Of a DNA stretch of 64,000 bases, positions 53,603 to 63,110 are shown in pieces. The DNA comes from Bacteroidota bacterium (GTDB taxonomy: Bacteria > Bacteroidota > Bacteroidia > Chitinophagales > JADIYW01). A program made the position numbers and the translations under genes. The DNA is taken from positions 93,595 to 157,594 of the forward strand of contig CAUJCO010000004.1 in NCBI GenBank assembly GCA_963169645.1, read 5' to 3'. Position 1 is the stretch's first letter. Each line of letters opens with the position of its first letter. Below the pieces are notes generated by a model. The model was not told the DNA's origin. It made no database searches and saw only the letters and a list, made by a program, of their open reading frames with translations.

Positions 53603-55420
53603 ATGATAAAGACTTTCAATATAAACCTTGCAGGACAAATCTTCAACATTAATGAAGATGCCTACGAACAACTACTCAACTACTTCAATTCATTAGAGAA
53701 ATTCTATGCAATGGAAGAAGGAAAAGATGAGATTTTAAATGACATTAAATCTCGATTTGCTGAAATATTTTTGGCTAAAGGAAAAAATTATATCATCACT
53801 TTGGATGATGCCAACACCGCCATTAATAACATGGGAAAACCCGAAGAATTTGACACAAACGATGATGTAAACAATGACACATCCAACAACACAACGGCAC
53901 AAGAAACCACACAAACAACCGGCAAAAGTAAACGTATTTACAGAGATAGCGACAATGCATTGGTAGCGGGTGTTTGCTCCGGTTTAAGCTATTACTTTGG
54001 TATCAACGATCCAATTTGGATGCGATTAATTTTCATAGTAATGGTGTTCGTTGGCTTTGGTTCTCCGTTTATCATCTATCTAATTTTATGGATAATAATG
54101 CCCGAAGCCAATACAGTTGCACAAAAATTAGAGATGAAAGGTGAACAAATCAACCTGAGTAATATAGAGCGAAAAGTAAAAGATGAGTTCAACAAAGTAT
54201 CAGACAATATTGGAAAAAATTCCGGTGGTATCCTATCTAAAATAGTATCATTTATCGGAAAATTTGTATTACTATTCATTAAAGTTATCTTAGGATTTGG
54301 TGCTATTATGTTAGCCATTGTTGGTGGTGCGTTACTACTTGGTTTATTGATTGCTGCTATCATTATTGCAGGACTATCCATATTCGGAATTCCAATGGCG
54401 AATCGGTTATTTTTTGAAAATGGAAGTGATGGTTGGATGTTCGGAATCGGTACCTTGTTAATATGCATAATTCCGGTAATTTTTGGTATTGCTGCAATGG
54501 TTCATTTCTTATCTAAAAACAGCAAACCACTTAAAAAACAATTGATATTTCCATTATTAGGTTTATTCCTATTCGGATTTTTATTAATCAATATTAGTGG
54601 TTATCACGCAAAAAAATTAGTATCTGAGAAAAGAAGAATCAACCAAACGTATGCACTGGCACAGCCAAATTCAATGGATACATTACAATTAATAGTGAAT
54701 CCATCCTTGTTGGAAAAAAATAGAAATGAAGTGAACATCAACATTAATGATGCATCGGATGTTTTTGATTTATTATCGATAGAAAATGAGAATTTTTTCC
54801 CGATTGAAATTGAAATATATCCAAGCTTAACCGATTCATTTTCTATAGTTCGAGAATATGCTGCAAATGGAAAAAGCACACAAGAAGCATTAGAAAATGC
54901 AGGTACTTTCACGCATAACATTCAACAAAAAGGAAATAAAATTATCATCGATCCGTATATTGAATTTAATAAAGAAAAAGTAAAATTCAGAAATCAAAAA
55001 TTGAAAATCAAAGTATATGTTCCGGAAGGCAAAGTAATTCGCTGGGATGCAAATACTGAAAATTATATGGATGTAGATAAATTGGCTATCAATTGGGATC
55101 ATATCCGTAACGGTTCTATGCCACCGATGCCACCAATGCCACCTTTACCACCGAATGCACCAAAAACTAAAATTCAAATTCAAAAAGATTCTACTAAAAT
55201 TATTATCAATGTAGATCCGAGTAAAAACATAGATGATGAATTAGAAAGAGCACAAGAAAAATTAGAAGCTGCACGCGAAAAACTAGAAGCTGCACGCGAT
55301 AGAATCGACTTTGAACAAGAAAATATAGAAGACTCTTTGGATGCTGTATTTGAAAGAAACTTGGGGCGTCAACATTATATTTTCAGGATGATCAATGGTG
55401 AATTAGTTCCAATTGATTAA
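53603..55420 (+). CDS. PspC-domain membrane protein with cytoplasmic N-domain and coiled-coil tail
   Basis: A 605-residue protein. Residues 1-90 form a small helical domain seen with PadR partners (INLAGQIFNINEDAYEQLLNYF). A PspC domain follows (about 112-172: RIYRDSDNALVAGVCSGLSYYFGINDPIWMRLIF). Several more membrane helices (about 200-340) precede an extracytoplasmic beta-rich region, a Pro-rich MPPMPPMPPLPP stretch near 505-518 and a terminal coiled coil built from EKLEAAR repeats. PspC proteins respond to envelope stress; the Pro-rich and coiled parts suggest protein contacts. Confidence 0.88.
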   Translation: MIKTFNINLAGQIFNINEDAYEQLLNYFNSLEKFYAMEEGKDEILNDIKSRFAEIFLAKGKNYIITLDDANTAINNMGKPEEFDTNDDVNNDTSNNTTAQETTQTTGKSKRIYRDSDNALVAGVCSGLSYYFGINDPIWMRLIFIVMVFVGFGSPFIIYLILWIIMPEANTVAQKLEMKGEQINLSNIERKVKDEFNKVSDNIGKNSGGILSKIVSFIGKFVLLFIKVILGFGAIMLAIVGGALLLGLLIAAIIIAGLSIFGIPMANRLFFENGSDGWMFGIGTLLICIIPVIFGIAAMVHFLSKNSKPLKKQLIFPLLGLFLFGFLLINISGYHAKKLVSEKRRINQTYALAQPNSMDTLQLIVNPSLLEKNRNEVNININDASDVFDLLSIENENFFPIEIEIYPSLTDSFSIVREYAANGKSTQEALENAGTFTHNIQQKGNKIIIDPYIEFNKEKVKFRNQKLKIKVYVPEGKVIRWDANTENYMDVDKLAINWDHIRNGSMPPMPPMPPLPPNAPKTKIQIQKDSTKIIINVDPSKNIDDELERAQEKLEAAREKLEAARDRIDFEQENIEDSLDAVFERNLGRQHYIFRMINGELVPID

Positions 55421-55533
55421 TTAAAAAAAAACAGAAAAAAATGTAATAAATTAAAAAGTAATGCTACTTATTAAAGTAAAACAATAAAACAATCATTCAA
55501 ATAATTTCTTAAAAACATTAAACAACAAAACAC

Positions 55534-55953
55534 ATGAAAAAGTTATCTCTTTTGATAGCAGTAGGAAGCCTTTGTCTTCTATCTATCGCAAAACCGGCCA
55601 TCAACGTTTCGCAATTTGAAACCTATTCACAGCAAATGCAAGTACTATCTTCGAAGTACATCACATCTAAACAATTTGTGAATGCCAACAAAACCATTGA
55701 AGTTTGGTTAAATACGTACAATACATTATCCGATAAAGATAAGGCAAACTACGCTCCTGTTTATGCTACATTAATGTACAATCATGCGTGTGCATTAACA
55801 CAAACAAATGATAAATTCCAAGCTTTAAAAGCATTGAAAGAAGCCGTAAAAGCTGGATATTCCAACAAAACACAAGCAGAAACAGATCCAAATTTAGATG
55901 CTTTAAGAGCATACGATGAATTTGAAAAAATAGTAAACGCTATTAAATCATAA
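55534..55953 (+). CDS. Small secreted TPR-like protein
   Basis: A 139-residue product with a signal peptide ending around SIAKPAIN. The helical remainder (YAPVYATLMYNHACALTQTNDKFQALKALKEAVKAGYSN) has the pattern of one or two tetratricopeptide hairpins. It is likely the last gene of the padR-pspC operon, 113 bases after the PspC gene and followed by a strong terminator. Confidence 0.78.
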   Translation: MKKLSLLIAVGSLCLLSIAKPAINVSQFETYSQQMQVLSSKYITSKQFVNANKTIEVWLNTYNTLSDKDKANYAPVYATLMYNHACALTQTNDKFQALKALKEAVKAGYSNKTQAETDPNLDALRAYDEFEKIVNAIKS

Positions 55954-55992
55954 GCAATGGTGATTTAATTCTTGAAGTCAAAACGTGATGTT

Positions 55993-56017
55993 AATCCCAA
56001 GCCTCGTGCTTGGGATT
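55993..56017 (+). terminator. Strong terminator of the padR-pspC operon
   Basis: AATCCCAAGC (55993-56002), loop CTCGT, then GCTTGGGATT (56008-56017) and a T-rich tail. Confidence 0.88.
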
Positions 56018-56040
56018 TTATATTTGAAAAAGCAGGAGAA

Positions 56041-57031
56041 TGAAGTAATGTAATAATGTAGTAATGTAGTAATAAAATAATGAAATAATGTAGTAATGTC
56101 ATTCCAGCGAAAGTGGGAATCTCATTTATATCAATGAAAATATCATTTTCGCTACTCTATACTTATATATCAAATTATTAACCACAAAGCGCACAAAGTT
56201 TTTACACAAAGTGCACAAAGTTTCTTATTATCTCTATACACACTACTAAAAAAGAGCATTCCGCAGAAGAGTTCGATTTTTTGAAATACACAGCAATAGC
56301 TTTAAAATCAACGAAGGGAAGCCAGTAGCATTTGCGTTGATTTTATAAGCGGTTGATGTGGAGGAACGAAACATCAAATTGCCTTGTAGTTCAAAAAAAG
56401 CTTTTGTTACTTTTGGCTTCAAAAGTAAGATAATGAAATAATGAAATAATGTAGTAATGTAGTAATGTAGTAATGAAGTAATGTAGTAATGTAGTAATGT
56501 AGTAATGTCATTCCCTCGAAAGAGGGAATCTAATTTAATAGAATGAAATTATCATTCTAGCTACTCTATACTTATATATCAAATTATTAACCACAAAGCA
56601 CACAAAGTTATTACGCAAAGTGCACAAAGTTTCTTATTATCTCTATACTCACTACTAAAAAAGAGCAATCCGCAGAAGAGTTCGATTTTTTGAAATACAC
56701 AGCAATAGCTTTAAAATCAACGAAGGGAAGCCAGTAGCATTTGCGTTGATTTTAGAAGCGGTTGATGTGGAGGAACGAAACATCAAATTGCCTTGTAGTT
56801 CAAAAAAAGCTTTTTGTTACTTTTGGCTTCAAAAGTAAGATAATGAAATAATGAAATAATGAAATAATGTAGTAATGTAGTAATGTAGTAATGTAGTAAT
56901 GTCATTCCCGCGAAAGTGGGAATCTCATTTATCTACGTTGAGATTCCCATTTACATGGGAATGACACGCTACTCACATCTCAAACTATTAACCGCAAAGC
57001 ATACAAAGTTATTACGCAAAGTGCACAAAGA
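56041..57031. repeat. Tandem ~409-bp composite repeat (two full copies and part of a third)
   Basis: Copy A (about 56041-56429), copy B (about 56430-56838) and partial copy C (to about 57031). Each unit has 8-bp TGTAGTAA-type repeats, a GTCATTCC half-palindrome, a CAAAG-rich block (ACCACAAAGC...), a block starting TTGAAATACACAGCAATAGC, and a hairpin TTACTTTTG-GCTT-CAAAAGTAA. Copies A and B are offset by 409-410 bases with few differences. No convincing gene is present, and this fills most of the 1.2 kb without genes (55954-57179). Confidence 0.85.
56901..56965. repeat. 65-bp palindromic repeat element (copy 2)
   Basis: Arms GTCATTCCCGCGAAAGTGGG(AATCT) and AGATTCCCATTTACATGGGA(ATGAC), inverted around a 15-base centre. 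Same structure as 41746-41810 and 57046-57110. Left-half copies also occur at 56098 and 56507 inside the 409-bp units. Confidence 0.82.
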
Positions 57032-57045
57032 TAATTTGATTAGTT

Positions 57046-57110
57046 GTCATTCCCTTGAAAAAGGTAAGCTCATTTTTGTATTATAAGATTCCCACTTTCG
57101 TGGGAATGAC
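57046..57110. repeat. 65-bp palindromic repeat element (copy 3)
   Basis: Starts GTCATTCCCTTG and ends CACTTTCGTGGGAATGAC. Its better-preserved arm is on the right, whereas in copy 2 the arms are about equally kept. Confidence 0.8.
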
Positions 57111-57179
57111 ATACTACTAAATCTCATATCACAAAAAACTTCCATAATAATTCGTATTTTTACTTCATAAAATAATACA

Positions 57180-57548
57180 ATGGATATTTTTGTTGGTAGT
57201 TTGCCTTTCAAGTTAAAAGAAAGCGGATTAAAGGCACTTTTTGAACCGTTTGGCGAAGTAGAATCAGTGAAAATTATTATTGATAAAATAACGCGACAAA
57301 ACAAAGGTTTTGGATTTGTAACTATGCCAAATGAACACGAAGCATTGAACGCCATTAAAGCATTGGATGGCAGCACTCTAATGGAACGTGCTATTATTGT
57401 TAGTAAATCGGAGCAAAAACAAGCAGCACCTAAACGCAGAAAAAATTTTGGCAAAGGTGGTACCAATATGAAACACGATTTTGATAAAGCCAAAAAAGAT
57501 TTTCCGGGCAAAAGTGGCTTCCAACGTAGTGGAAAAAGAGGTCGTTAA
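57180..57548 (+). CDS. RNA-binding protein with one RRM domain
   Basis: A 122-residue protein. Residues 1-80 form an RNA recognition motif with RNP2 IFVGSL and RNP1 NKGFGFVTM. The tail is basic and Gly/Lys/Arg-rich (PKRRKNFGKGG, SGFQRSGKRGR), as in the small glycine-rich RRM proteins of Bacteroidota and cyanobacteria. It likely binds mRNA, perhaps in post-transcriptional control. It has its own bidirectional terminator. Confidence 0.93.
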   Translation: MDIFVGSLPFKLKESGLKALFEPFGEVESVKIIIDKITRQNKGFGFVTMPNEHEALNAIKALDGSTLMERAIIVSKSEQKQAAPKRRKNFGKGGTNMKHDFDKAKKDFPGKSGFQRSGKRGR

Positions 57549-57570
57549 TTTTATTACACAATACAAAAAA

Positions 57571-57590
57571 AGAGCATCATCGGATGCTCT
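57571..57590. terminator. Bidirectional terminator between the RRM gene and sppA
   Basis: AGAGCATC, loop ATCG, GATGCTCT, with an A-run before and a T-run after. It serves both converging genes. Confidence 0.9.
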
Positions 57591-57606
57591 TTTTTTGCGA
57601 TTAATT

Positions 57607-59385
57607 TTATCGAATCTTCAAATCATACGGCATTTTATACTGATAAATACCTAACGATTGTATTTGTTCCAATTGTTTAAAATATAAAACCTGTGGCGTT
57701 AAGTTTTTCATCATCTTGGATTGTGCATCTTCTTTGTCGCCTAAAATTTCGCTCACAATATTTTCTACCATTGATTTACTTTTAGGATATTCCACTACTT
57801 CTGCATCTTTAATTTTGGCAATTTCTTTTGCTCGTTGAATGGCTAATTCCAATCCGCCTAATTCATCTACCAATCCAATTTTCAAGGCATCTTGCCCTGT
57901 CCATACTCTTCCGCGAGCTACCTTATTTACGGCTGCTGTATCCATGTTTCTGCCGCTGGAAACTCTATCTAAAAAAATGGAATAACCAAATTCCACTTGC
58001 TTTTGTACTTTGCTGGTTTCTAATTCGTCCCAATCATTTATTAAATTAAAAAAGTTGGCATGTGGTGAGGTACTCACTTCATCAAATGTAACACCTACTT
58101 TATCATTCATCGCTTTGCGAATATTCGGAATCATTCCAAAAATTCCAATAGAACCGGTTAAAGTATTCGGTTGTGCAATAATTTTATTGGAAATTGAAGA
58201 TATATAATATCCACCGGAAGCAGCATAATCACCCATAGAAACAACGATTGGAATTTTTGCTTTTATTTTTTTCAAATAATGATAAATTTGTTCCGATGCA
58301 AAAGCACTTCCACCCGGCGAGTTTACACGCAACACCAATGCTTTTATATCTTTATTTTTTTCAATATCTTGTAATATTTTAGTATATGCTTTACCACCAA
58401 TTACACCATCATCTGATTTACTATCATTAATAACACCTTCGGCATACACAACTGCAATTTTTTGCTCTTTCGATTTCTTTGTTTCAGCTTTTACAATTTC
58501 GTTGTATTTATTGTACGAAATCATATTTAAGTCGTCTGTTTTTTTATAACCTAATTTGGTTTTTATTTCATCCATTACTTCATCTTCATATTTTACGCCA
58601 TTAGCTAAACCATATTTTACGGCTTCAGTAGCCGTCATTACAGCTAACGTATTTTGTAAATGCTGTAAAGAATCCAACGAGATTTTAGTAGATGTTTCTA
58701 AATCTTTTAAATAATTAGATGCAATACTATTTAATAATGCACTGCGTTGCAATCTATCTTCCGGACTCATATCGGTTCTTCTAAAACTTTCTGTTGCACT
58801 TTTATATTCACCTACATAAAACACTTTGTATTCGATGCCTAATTTATCCATCAAACCTTTGTAATAATCCATTTGCATAGCAAAGCCATCAAATTCACAA
58901 TCACCTAATGGATTGATATAAAATTTATCCGCAACTGTGTTAATGGCAAAATTTAATTCCGGTGTAGAATTGGAGTATGCATAAATAAATTTATTCGAAT
59001 TTTTGAAATCAATTAAAGCTGCACGAACATCAAATAGTGTAGCCGGATTGGCTTGCACTTCATCAATATTTAACAAAATTCCTTTTATTTTTTCATCTTT
59101 TTTAGCATGTTTTAATACCGCTTTTAATTCATACAAACCAATGGTAGATGCATCATCTACGGAGCCTGTAAGTGCAGCAACGGGCGAAATATTTCTGAAT
59201 GGATTATTATAGGCTCTATCCGTAATTTCACCTTTCAACGTAAGATTTAAAATACTATTTGCTTGTAAAGAAGGCGATTTTTCTCCGCTACTCATCAATC
59301 CGCCAATAAAAAAGAAGAAAATAAAAAAGAGAATAAAAACAAAAGCACAAACAACGGCAAAAAATGTTTTCAAAAAAGATTTCAT
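57607..59385 (-). CDS. sppA: Signal peptide peptidase SppA, long (67K) type
   Basis: A 592-residue membrane serine protease that degrades cleaved signal peptides. An N-terminal membrane anchor (FFAVVCAFVFILFFIFFFFIGGLM) is followed by two crotonase-fold repeats. The catalytic Lys lies in VGEYKSATESFRRTDMS of the first repeat and the Ser in LRVNSPGGSAFASEQI of the second, with DYAASGGYYISSISNKI and GSIGIFGMIPNI as further hallmarks. Both catalytic residues are present. Confidence 0.95.
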   Translation of the reverse strand: MKSFLKTFFAVVCAFVFILFFIFFFFIGGLMSSGEKSPSLQANSILNLTLKGEITDRAYNNPFRNISPVAALTGSVDDASTIGLYELKAVLKHAKKDEKIKGILLNIDEVQANPATLFDVRAALIDFKNSNKFIYAYSNSTPELNFAINTVADKFYINPLGDCEFDGFAMQMDYYKGLMDKLGIEYKVFYVGEYKSATESFRRTDMSPEDRLQRSALLNSIASNYLKDLETSTKISLDSLQHLQNTLAVMTATEAVKYGLANGVKYEDEVMDEIKTKLGYKKTDDLNMISYNKYNEIVKAETKKSKEQKIAVVYAEGVINDSKSDDGVIGGKAYTKILQDIEKNKDIKALVLRVNSPGGSAFASEQIYHYLKKIKAKIPIVVSMGDYAASGGYYISSISNKIIAQPNTLTGSIGIFGMIPNIRKAMNDKVGVTFDEVSTSPHANFFNLINDWDELETSKVQKQVEFGYSIFLDRVSSGRNMDTAAVNKVARGRVWTGQDALKIGLVDELGGLELAIQRAKEIAKIKDAEVVEYPKSKSMVENIVSEILGDKEDAQSKMMKNLTPQVLYFKQLEQIQSLGIYQYKMPYDLKIR

Positions 59386-59461
59386 AGGTATTTTTTAATT
59401 TTAAAAATGGAATTCCTTTATCAATTCAAAATTAGTTGTTATTATTGGAAAAATATTAACA

Positions 59462-59971
59462 TTGAATCAGGTTTATTTGCTTTTAGGCTCAAATAAAGGG
59501 TATAGATACAAATATTTATTATTAGCTAAATATTACATTCAACAAGTAGCCGGAAATATCAGCCGACAATCATCGGTATATGAAACCGAACCTTGGGGAA
59601 CTACACATACTTCTAATTATTTAAACCAAATTGTAGTCATACAAACACCGAAAACACCTTTTCAGTTATTAAAAGTATTACAGAAAATTGAAAAAAATTT
59701 GGGCAGAAAAAACAAACACCTTAATGCAGCTCGAACGATTGATATTGATATTTTGTTTTATAATGAGCTGATATTTCATGCCAAAAATTTAACCATTCCG
59801 CATCCAAGATTGCATTTGCGAAATTTTACTTTGCAACCTTTGCTCGAATTAGATAAAAGTTATACACATCCTATCTATAAAAAAACAATAGAAGAATTAG
59901 CAAAAGATTGTGAAGATGACATGAAAGTTGGTATTTTTAGGAAAGCAAATACGAACTCACGTATAAAGTAA
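59462..59971 (+). CDS. folK: 2-amino-4-hydroxy-6-hydroxymethyldihydropteridine diphosphokinase
   Basis: A 169-residue HPPK that transfers pyrophosphate to the pterin in folate synthesis. Motifs are YLLLGSNKG at the N-terminus, SSVYETEPWG, NLGRKNKHLNAARTIDIDILFYN and IPHPRLHLRNFTLQPLLEL. No ATG precedes the conserved first strand, so TTG at 59462 is the likely start codon. It ends 1 base before the kinase gene downstream, a pairing seen in other Bacteroidota. Confidence 0.93.
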   Translation: MNQVYLLLGSNKGYRYKYLLLAKYYIQQVAGNISRQSSVYETEPWGTTHTSNYLNQIVVIQTPKTPFQLLKVLQKIEKNLGRKNKHLNAARTIDIDILFYNELIFHAKNLTIPHPRLHLRNFTLQPLLELDKSYTHPIYKKTIEELAKDCEDDMKVGIFRKANTNSRIK

Positions 59972-59972
59972 G

Positions 59973-60632
59973 ATGAAATATAAATTTATAGGCATAGAAG
60001 GAAACATAGGTGCAGGAAAAACAACCTTAGCTACATTACTTGCCGAAGAATTTAAAGGTCAACTTATTTTAGAAGCATTTGAAGACAATCCTTATTTGCC
60101 CAAATTTTACGAAGATAACAGCAAATATGCATTGCAATTAGAAATGTCTTTCTTGATAGAACGCTACCAACAACTCACCCGCATTTTTAGCGAACCAAAT
60201 ATATTTTCCAATTTCACTGTAACAGATTACATGTTGCAAAAATGCTTGCTGTTTTCTAAAGTAAATTTGAATAAACAAGAATACAAACTATACAAACATT
60301 TTTTTGATCAGATTTATAAAAAATTACCCAAGCCCGAAATTATTTTTTACTTACATGCAGACACCGACCAATTATTACGCAACATTCGCAAACGTGGTCG
60401 TGAATACGAACAAAATATGTCGAGAATTTATTTGAATAGATTGGAAAAAATGTACTTTGAGTTTTTTAAACAAAATCCCAATTACAAATATGTTATTATT
60501 GATGTGAATGGTGTAGATTGGATTAGTAACGTATTTGCCTATCGCCAACTTTTAAAATTATTTGACAAAGACTATAATGTCGGGATGAACTTTGTTCGTT
60601 TAGAACAAGAAGAACTATTACACATGACTTAG
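59973..60632 (+). CDS. Deoxynucleoside kinase
   Basis: A 219-residue salvage kinase of the dNK/dGK/dCK family. The P-loop is GIEGNIGAGKTTLA (residues about 7-20), followed by the substrate-binding EAFEDNPYLPKFYED (catalytic Glu) and the LID region RNIRKRGREYEQ. The specific nucleoside is not predictable. Co-transcribed with folK. Confidence 0.92.
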   Translation: MKYKFIGIEGNIGAGKTTLATLLAEEFKGQLILEAFEDNPYLPKFYEDNSKYALQLEMSFLIERYQQLTRIFSEPNIFSNFTVTDYMLQKCLLFSKVNLNKQEYKLYKHFFDQIYKKLPKPEIIFYLHADTDQLLRNIRKRGREYEQNMSRIYLNRLEKMYFEFFKQNPNYKYVIIDVNGVDWISNVFAYRQLLKLFDKDYNVGMNFVRLEQEELLHMT

Positions 60633-60697
60633 TCAATGGTCAATGATTTATAGTCGATACTCAAGACTCAAGTCTTTCTACTTACTACTCAAAAGAC

Positions 60698-61126
60698 TTA
60701 TTGTTCAACAACAATCACTTTACAAAATTTATCAGCAAGAGTTTGGTGATTGGAATTAAATAACAATCGAAAAATTCCCAAAAACAAAATAATGGAAAGT
60801 AAAAAATGCAAAGCAGCTATGCCATAATTTATCGTTCTTTTATCTTCATCTAAAAATCGGATATGCATCATTTGTTTACCGATAGATGCATTATACTCGC
60901 CACCTTCAAACAATACGAAATAGAAAAATAAAATCAAGATTAATTTCCACCAATTCAACAAAACGAACAAATAAAAAGTTGGTGCAATTCCAAACGTCCG
61001 ATTCAATGCAAAACAAATAATTCCAATTAATAAAATATCTATTAAAAAAGCAATACAACGTTGCAAAAAAGTAGCATACTTAAGTGTTCTTGCCTCGTAT
61101 CCTTTTTCATCTAAAATATCATCCAT
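60698..61126 (-). CDS. RDD family membrane protein
   Basis: A 142-residue protein with an RDD domain of three hydrophobic segments. RCIAFLIDILLIGIICFAL carries the family's early Arg and Asp, and the last part reads SIILFLGIFRLLFNSNHQTLADKF. The function of the family is unclear; some members are implicated in ion or compatible-solute transport. Convergent with the kinase gene. Confidence 0.85.
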   Translation of the reverse strand: MDDILDEKGYEARTLKYATFLQRCIAFLIDILLIGIICFALNRTFGIAPTFYLFVLLNWWKLILILFFYFVLFEGGEYNASIGKQMMHIRFLDEDKRTINYGIAALHFLLSIILFLGIFRLLFNSNHQTLADKFCKVIVVEQ

Positions 61127-61255
61127 GTCTATTTTATTACAATTTGAAACTATCTAAAAAAGATTGAAATTAATACAAACATTTCAAATTTTAATTCTCT
61201 ATTTTTACGTACAAATTTTGCAACGAACTACATTCACAGTCGTTATTTGTGTAAG

Positions 61256-63061
61256 ATGAACACCACTCGAAATTGGATATTATTAACCGCATTTACCATA
61301 TTGGCATTTTTTGCTACTAAATGGTTGGCAGAATATCAAGATAAAAAAAATACTATTACTGAGCCTACCGTAGAATTGGATTTAGATGCAATTAAAGAAC
61401 GTGGTAGCTTACGCGTAATTATGGAATATAATTCTATCGGCTACTTTATCTACAAAGGACAACGCATGGGTTTTGAATACGAGTTGATGCAACAATTTGC
61501 CCAATCTATCGGTGTAAAATTAGAATTGATAATAGCTGAAAACGATGAAAATCCATTCAACTTACTCAATGAAGGAAAAGGCGATATTGTTGCAAATGGT
61601 TTGTTGTTTAGTCAAATCACCAAACATCAAGTGGCACTCACCGCTCCTTATAGAAGTGTGGAACAAGTCATTGTGCAACGCAAAAAAAGTATAAGCAATA
61701 ATCCATCAGACAGCATAAAAAGAAATGACACGACACTAAATACTGTTCAAGATTTAGCCGATAAAATAATTTACGTAGCAGACAACTCTGTTTACTACAA
61801 TCATCTAAAAGAAATATCTGATTCTATTGGAATTAACATGGATGTTCGAATTTTGCCGGACGGCAGAACCACCGATGATATTATAGAAGCCATTGCAAAC
61901 GGTGAAATAGATTATACTATTTCCAATAAAGATATTGCACAGGTTAATCAATCTTATTTTGATAATTTAGATATACATGCAGTTATTGGAAAACCGGAAA
62001 ATTTGCATTGGGCTGTTCGTAAAAACGCACCCGATTTATTAGCACAAATTAATGAATGGTTGGTACAATTTGAAAATGGAAAAATGTATAGTTCTATCTA
62101 CTTTAAATATTTCAACGAAGACAAACACATCCATTTTGGATATAATGAAGAAGCCGAATTACAACAAGGAATGATATCGCATTACGACGCCATTATTCAA
62201 CATCATGCACAAAAAATAAATTGGGATTGGCGGTTAGTTGCGGCTATCATTTATCAAGAATCTAAATTTAATCCGAATGCGCGCTCTTGGTGTGGTGCAC
62301 AAGGATTAATGCAATTAATGCCGGGTACTGCCCGACAAATTGGTGTGCCGGCGTCACAGGTGTACAACCCAAATAGCAACATCAAAGGTGGAACTGATTA
62401 TTTAAAATATTTAGAGAAAACATGGTCAAATGTTACTGATTTTACACAACGAATAAAATTTATTTTGGCATCGTATAATGCCGGTCCGGGACATGTGCAA
62501 GATGCAGCTCGATTAGCAGAAAAAAATGGATATCCAAAAGATAAATGGGATGGTTCTGTAGAGTATTTTATGCTGTATAAATCCAACCCAAGATTTTATA
62601 GAGATCCTGTAGTAAAATATGGTTATTGCCGTGGACAAGAACCTTTTAACTATGTACGTAAAATCATAAAAAAATATTTCGACTATCAATCTAAAATAAC
62701 CACATCCAATGCTCAGTTAGCCGGTAATTTCAAGTTAGAACAAATAGAACCAATGGCGTTTGATGGTATTGAAGGTGTATATAATCCAACGGAAGGTTTA
62801 ATTGCCCGAAGTGCAAAAAGAGAATTATTTTTATCACATCGTTTGTTTGATGAACAAAATGAATTAACACCAAAAGTGCAAGGTAGAAACCCGTTTGACA
62901 AACCTAAAAAAGAATTATTTGTTCGCAAAGAAAAAGGAGAAATTCAAGATTCCGGAAAGCAAATTTTCAAAAGCAAACAACAACTATTTCAAGAACAATC
63001 CAAATATGGATTAGAAGTAAATGATGAAAATAAAATCAATAAATTGACACCACGACGTTAA
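61256..63061 (+). CDS. MltF-like membrane-bound lytic transglycosylase
   Basis: A protein of about 601 residues that starts at ATG 61256; a TTG three codons upstream is less likely. It has an N-terminal anchor (NWILLTAFTILAFFATKWL). A periplasmic substrate-binding-like domain follows (about 40-290: IKERGSLRVIMEYNSIGYFIYKGQRMGFEYELMQQFA), then an SLT domain (about 315-470) with catalytic Glu in IIYQESKFNPNARS and the GAQGLMQLMPGTARQIG motif. This is the MltF arrangement, which cleaves peptidoglycan glycan strands. The C-terminal tail beyond about 500 is polar and may be disordered. Confidence 0.93.
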   Translation: MNTTRNWILLTAFTILAFFATKWLAEYQDKKNTITEPTVELDLDAIKERGSLRVIMEYNSIGYFIYKGQRMGFEYELMQQFAQSIGVKLELIIAENDENPFNLLNEGKGDIVANGLLFSQITKHQVALTAPYRSVEQVIVQRKKSISNNPSDSIKRNDTTLNTVQDLADKIIYVADNSVYYNHLKEISDSIGINMDVRILPDGRTTDDIIEAIANGEIDYTISNKDIAQVNQSYFDNLDIHAVIGKPENLHWAVRKNAPDLLAQINEWLVQFENGKMYSSIYFKYFNEDKHIHFGYNEEAELQQGMISHYDAIIQHHAQKINWDWRLVAAIIYQESKFNPNARSWCGAQGLMQLMPGTARQIGVPASQVYNPNSNIKGGTDYLKYLEKTWSNVTDFTQRIKFILASYNAGPGHVQDAARLAEKNGYPKDKWDGSVEYFMLYKSNPRFYRDPVVKYGYCRGQEPFNYVRKIIKKYFDYQSKITTSNAQLAGNFKLEQIEPMAFDGIEGVYNPTEGLIARSAKRELFLSHRLFDEQNELTPKVQGRNPFDKPKKELFVRKEKGEIQDSGKQIFKSKQQLFQEQSKYGLEVNDENKINKLTPRR

Positions 63062-63066
63062 AAAAA

Positions 63067-63088
63067 AGAGTTGCTAAAAAGCAACTCT
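63067..63088. terminator. Bidirectional terminator after the transglycosylase gene
   Basis: AGAGTTGC, a 6-base loop and GCAACTCT, flanked by an A-run on the left. It lies between the convergent transglycosylase and chalcone-isomerase-fold genes. Confidence 0.8.
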
Positions 63089-63110
63089 TACTAAAAATTA
63101 TCTATTGAAA

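Noticed and set aside
60663..60676. Terminator AAGACT-CA-AGTCTT between the kinase and RDD genes
   Set aside because: Six-base stem with a two-base loop and no proper U-run; too weak to call.
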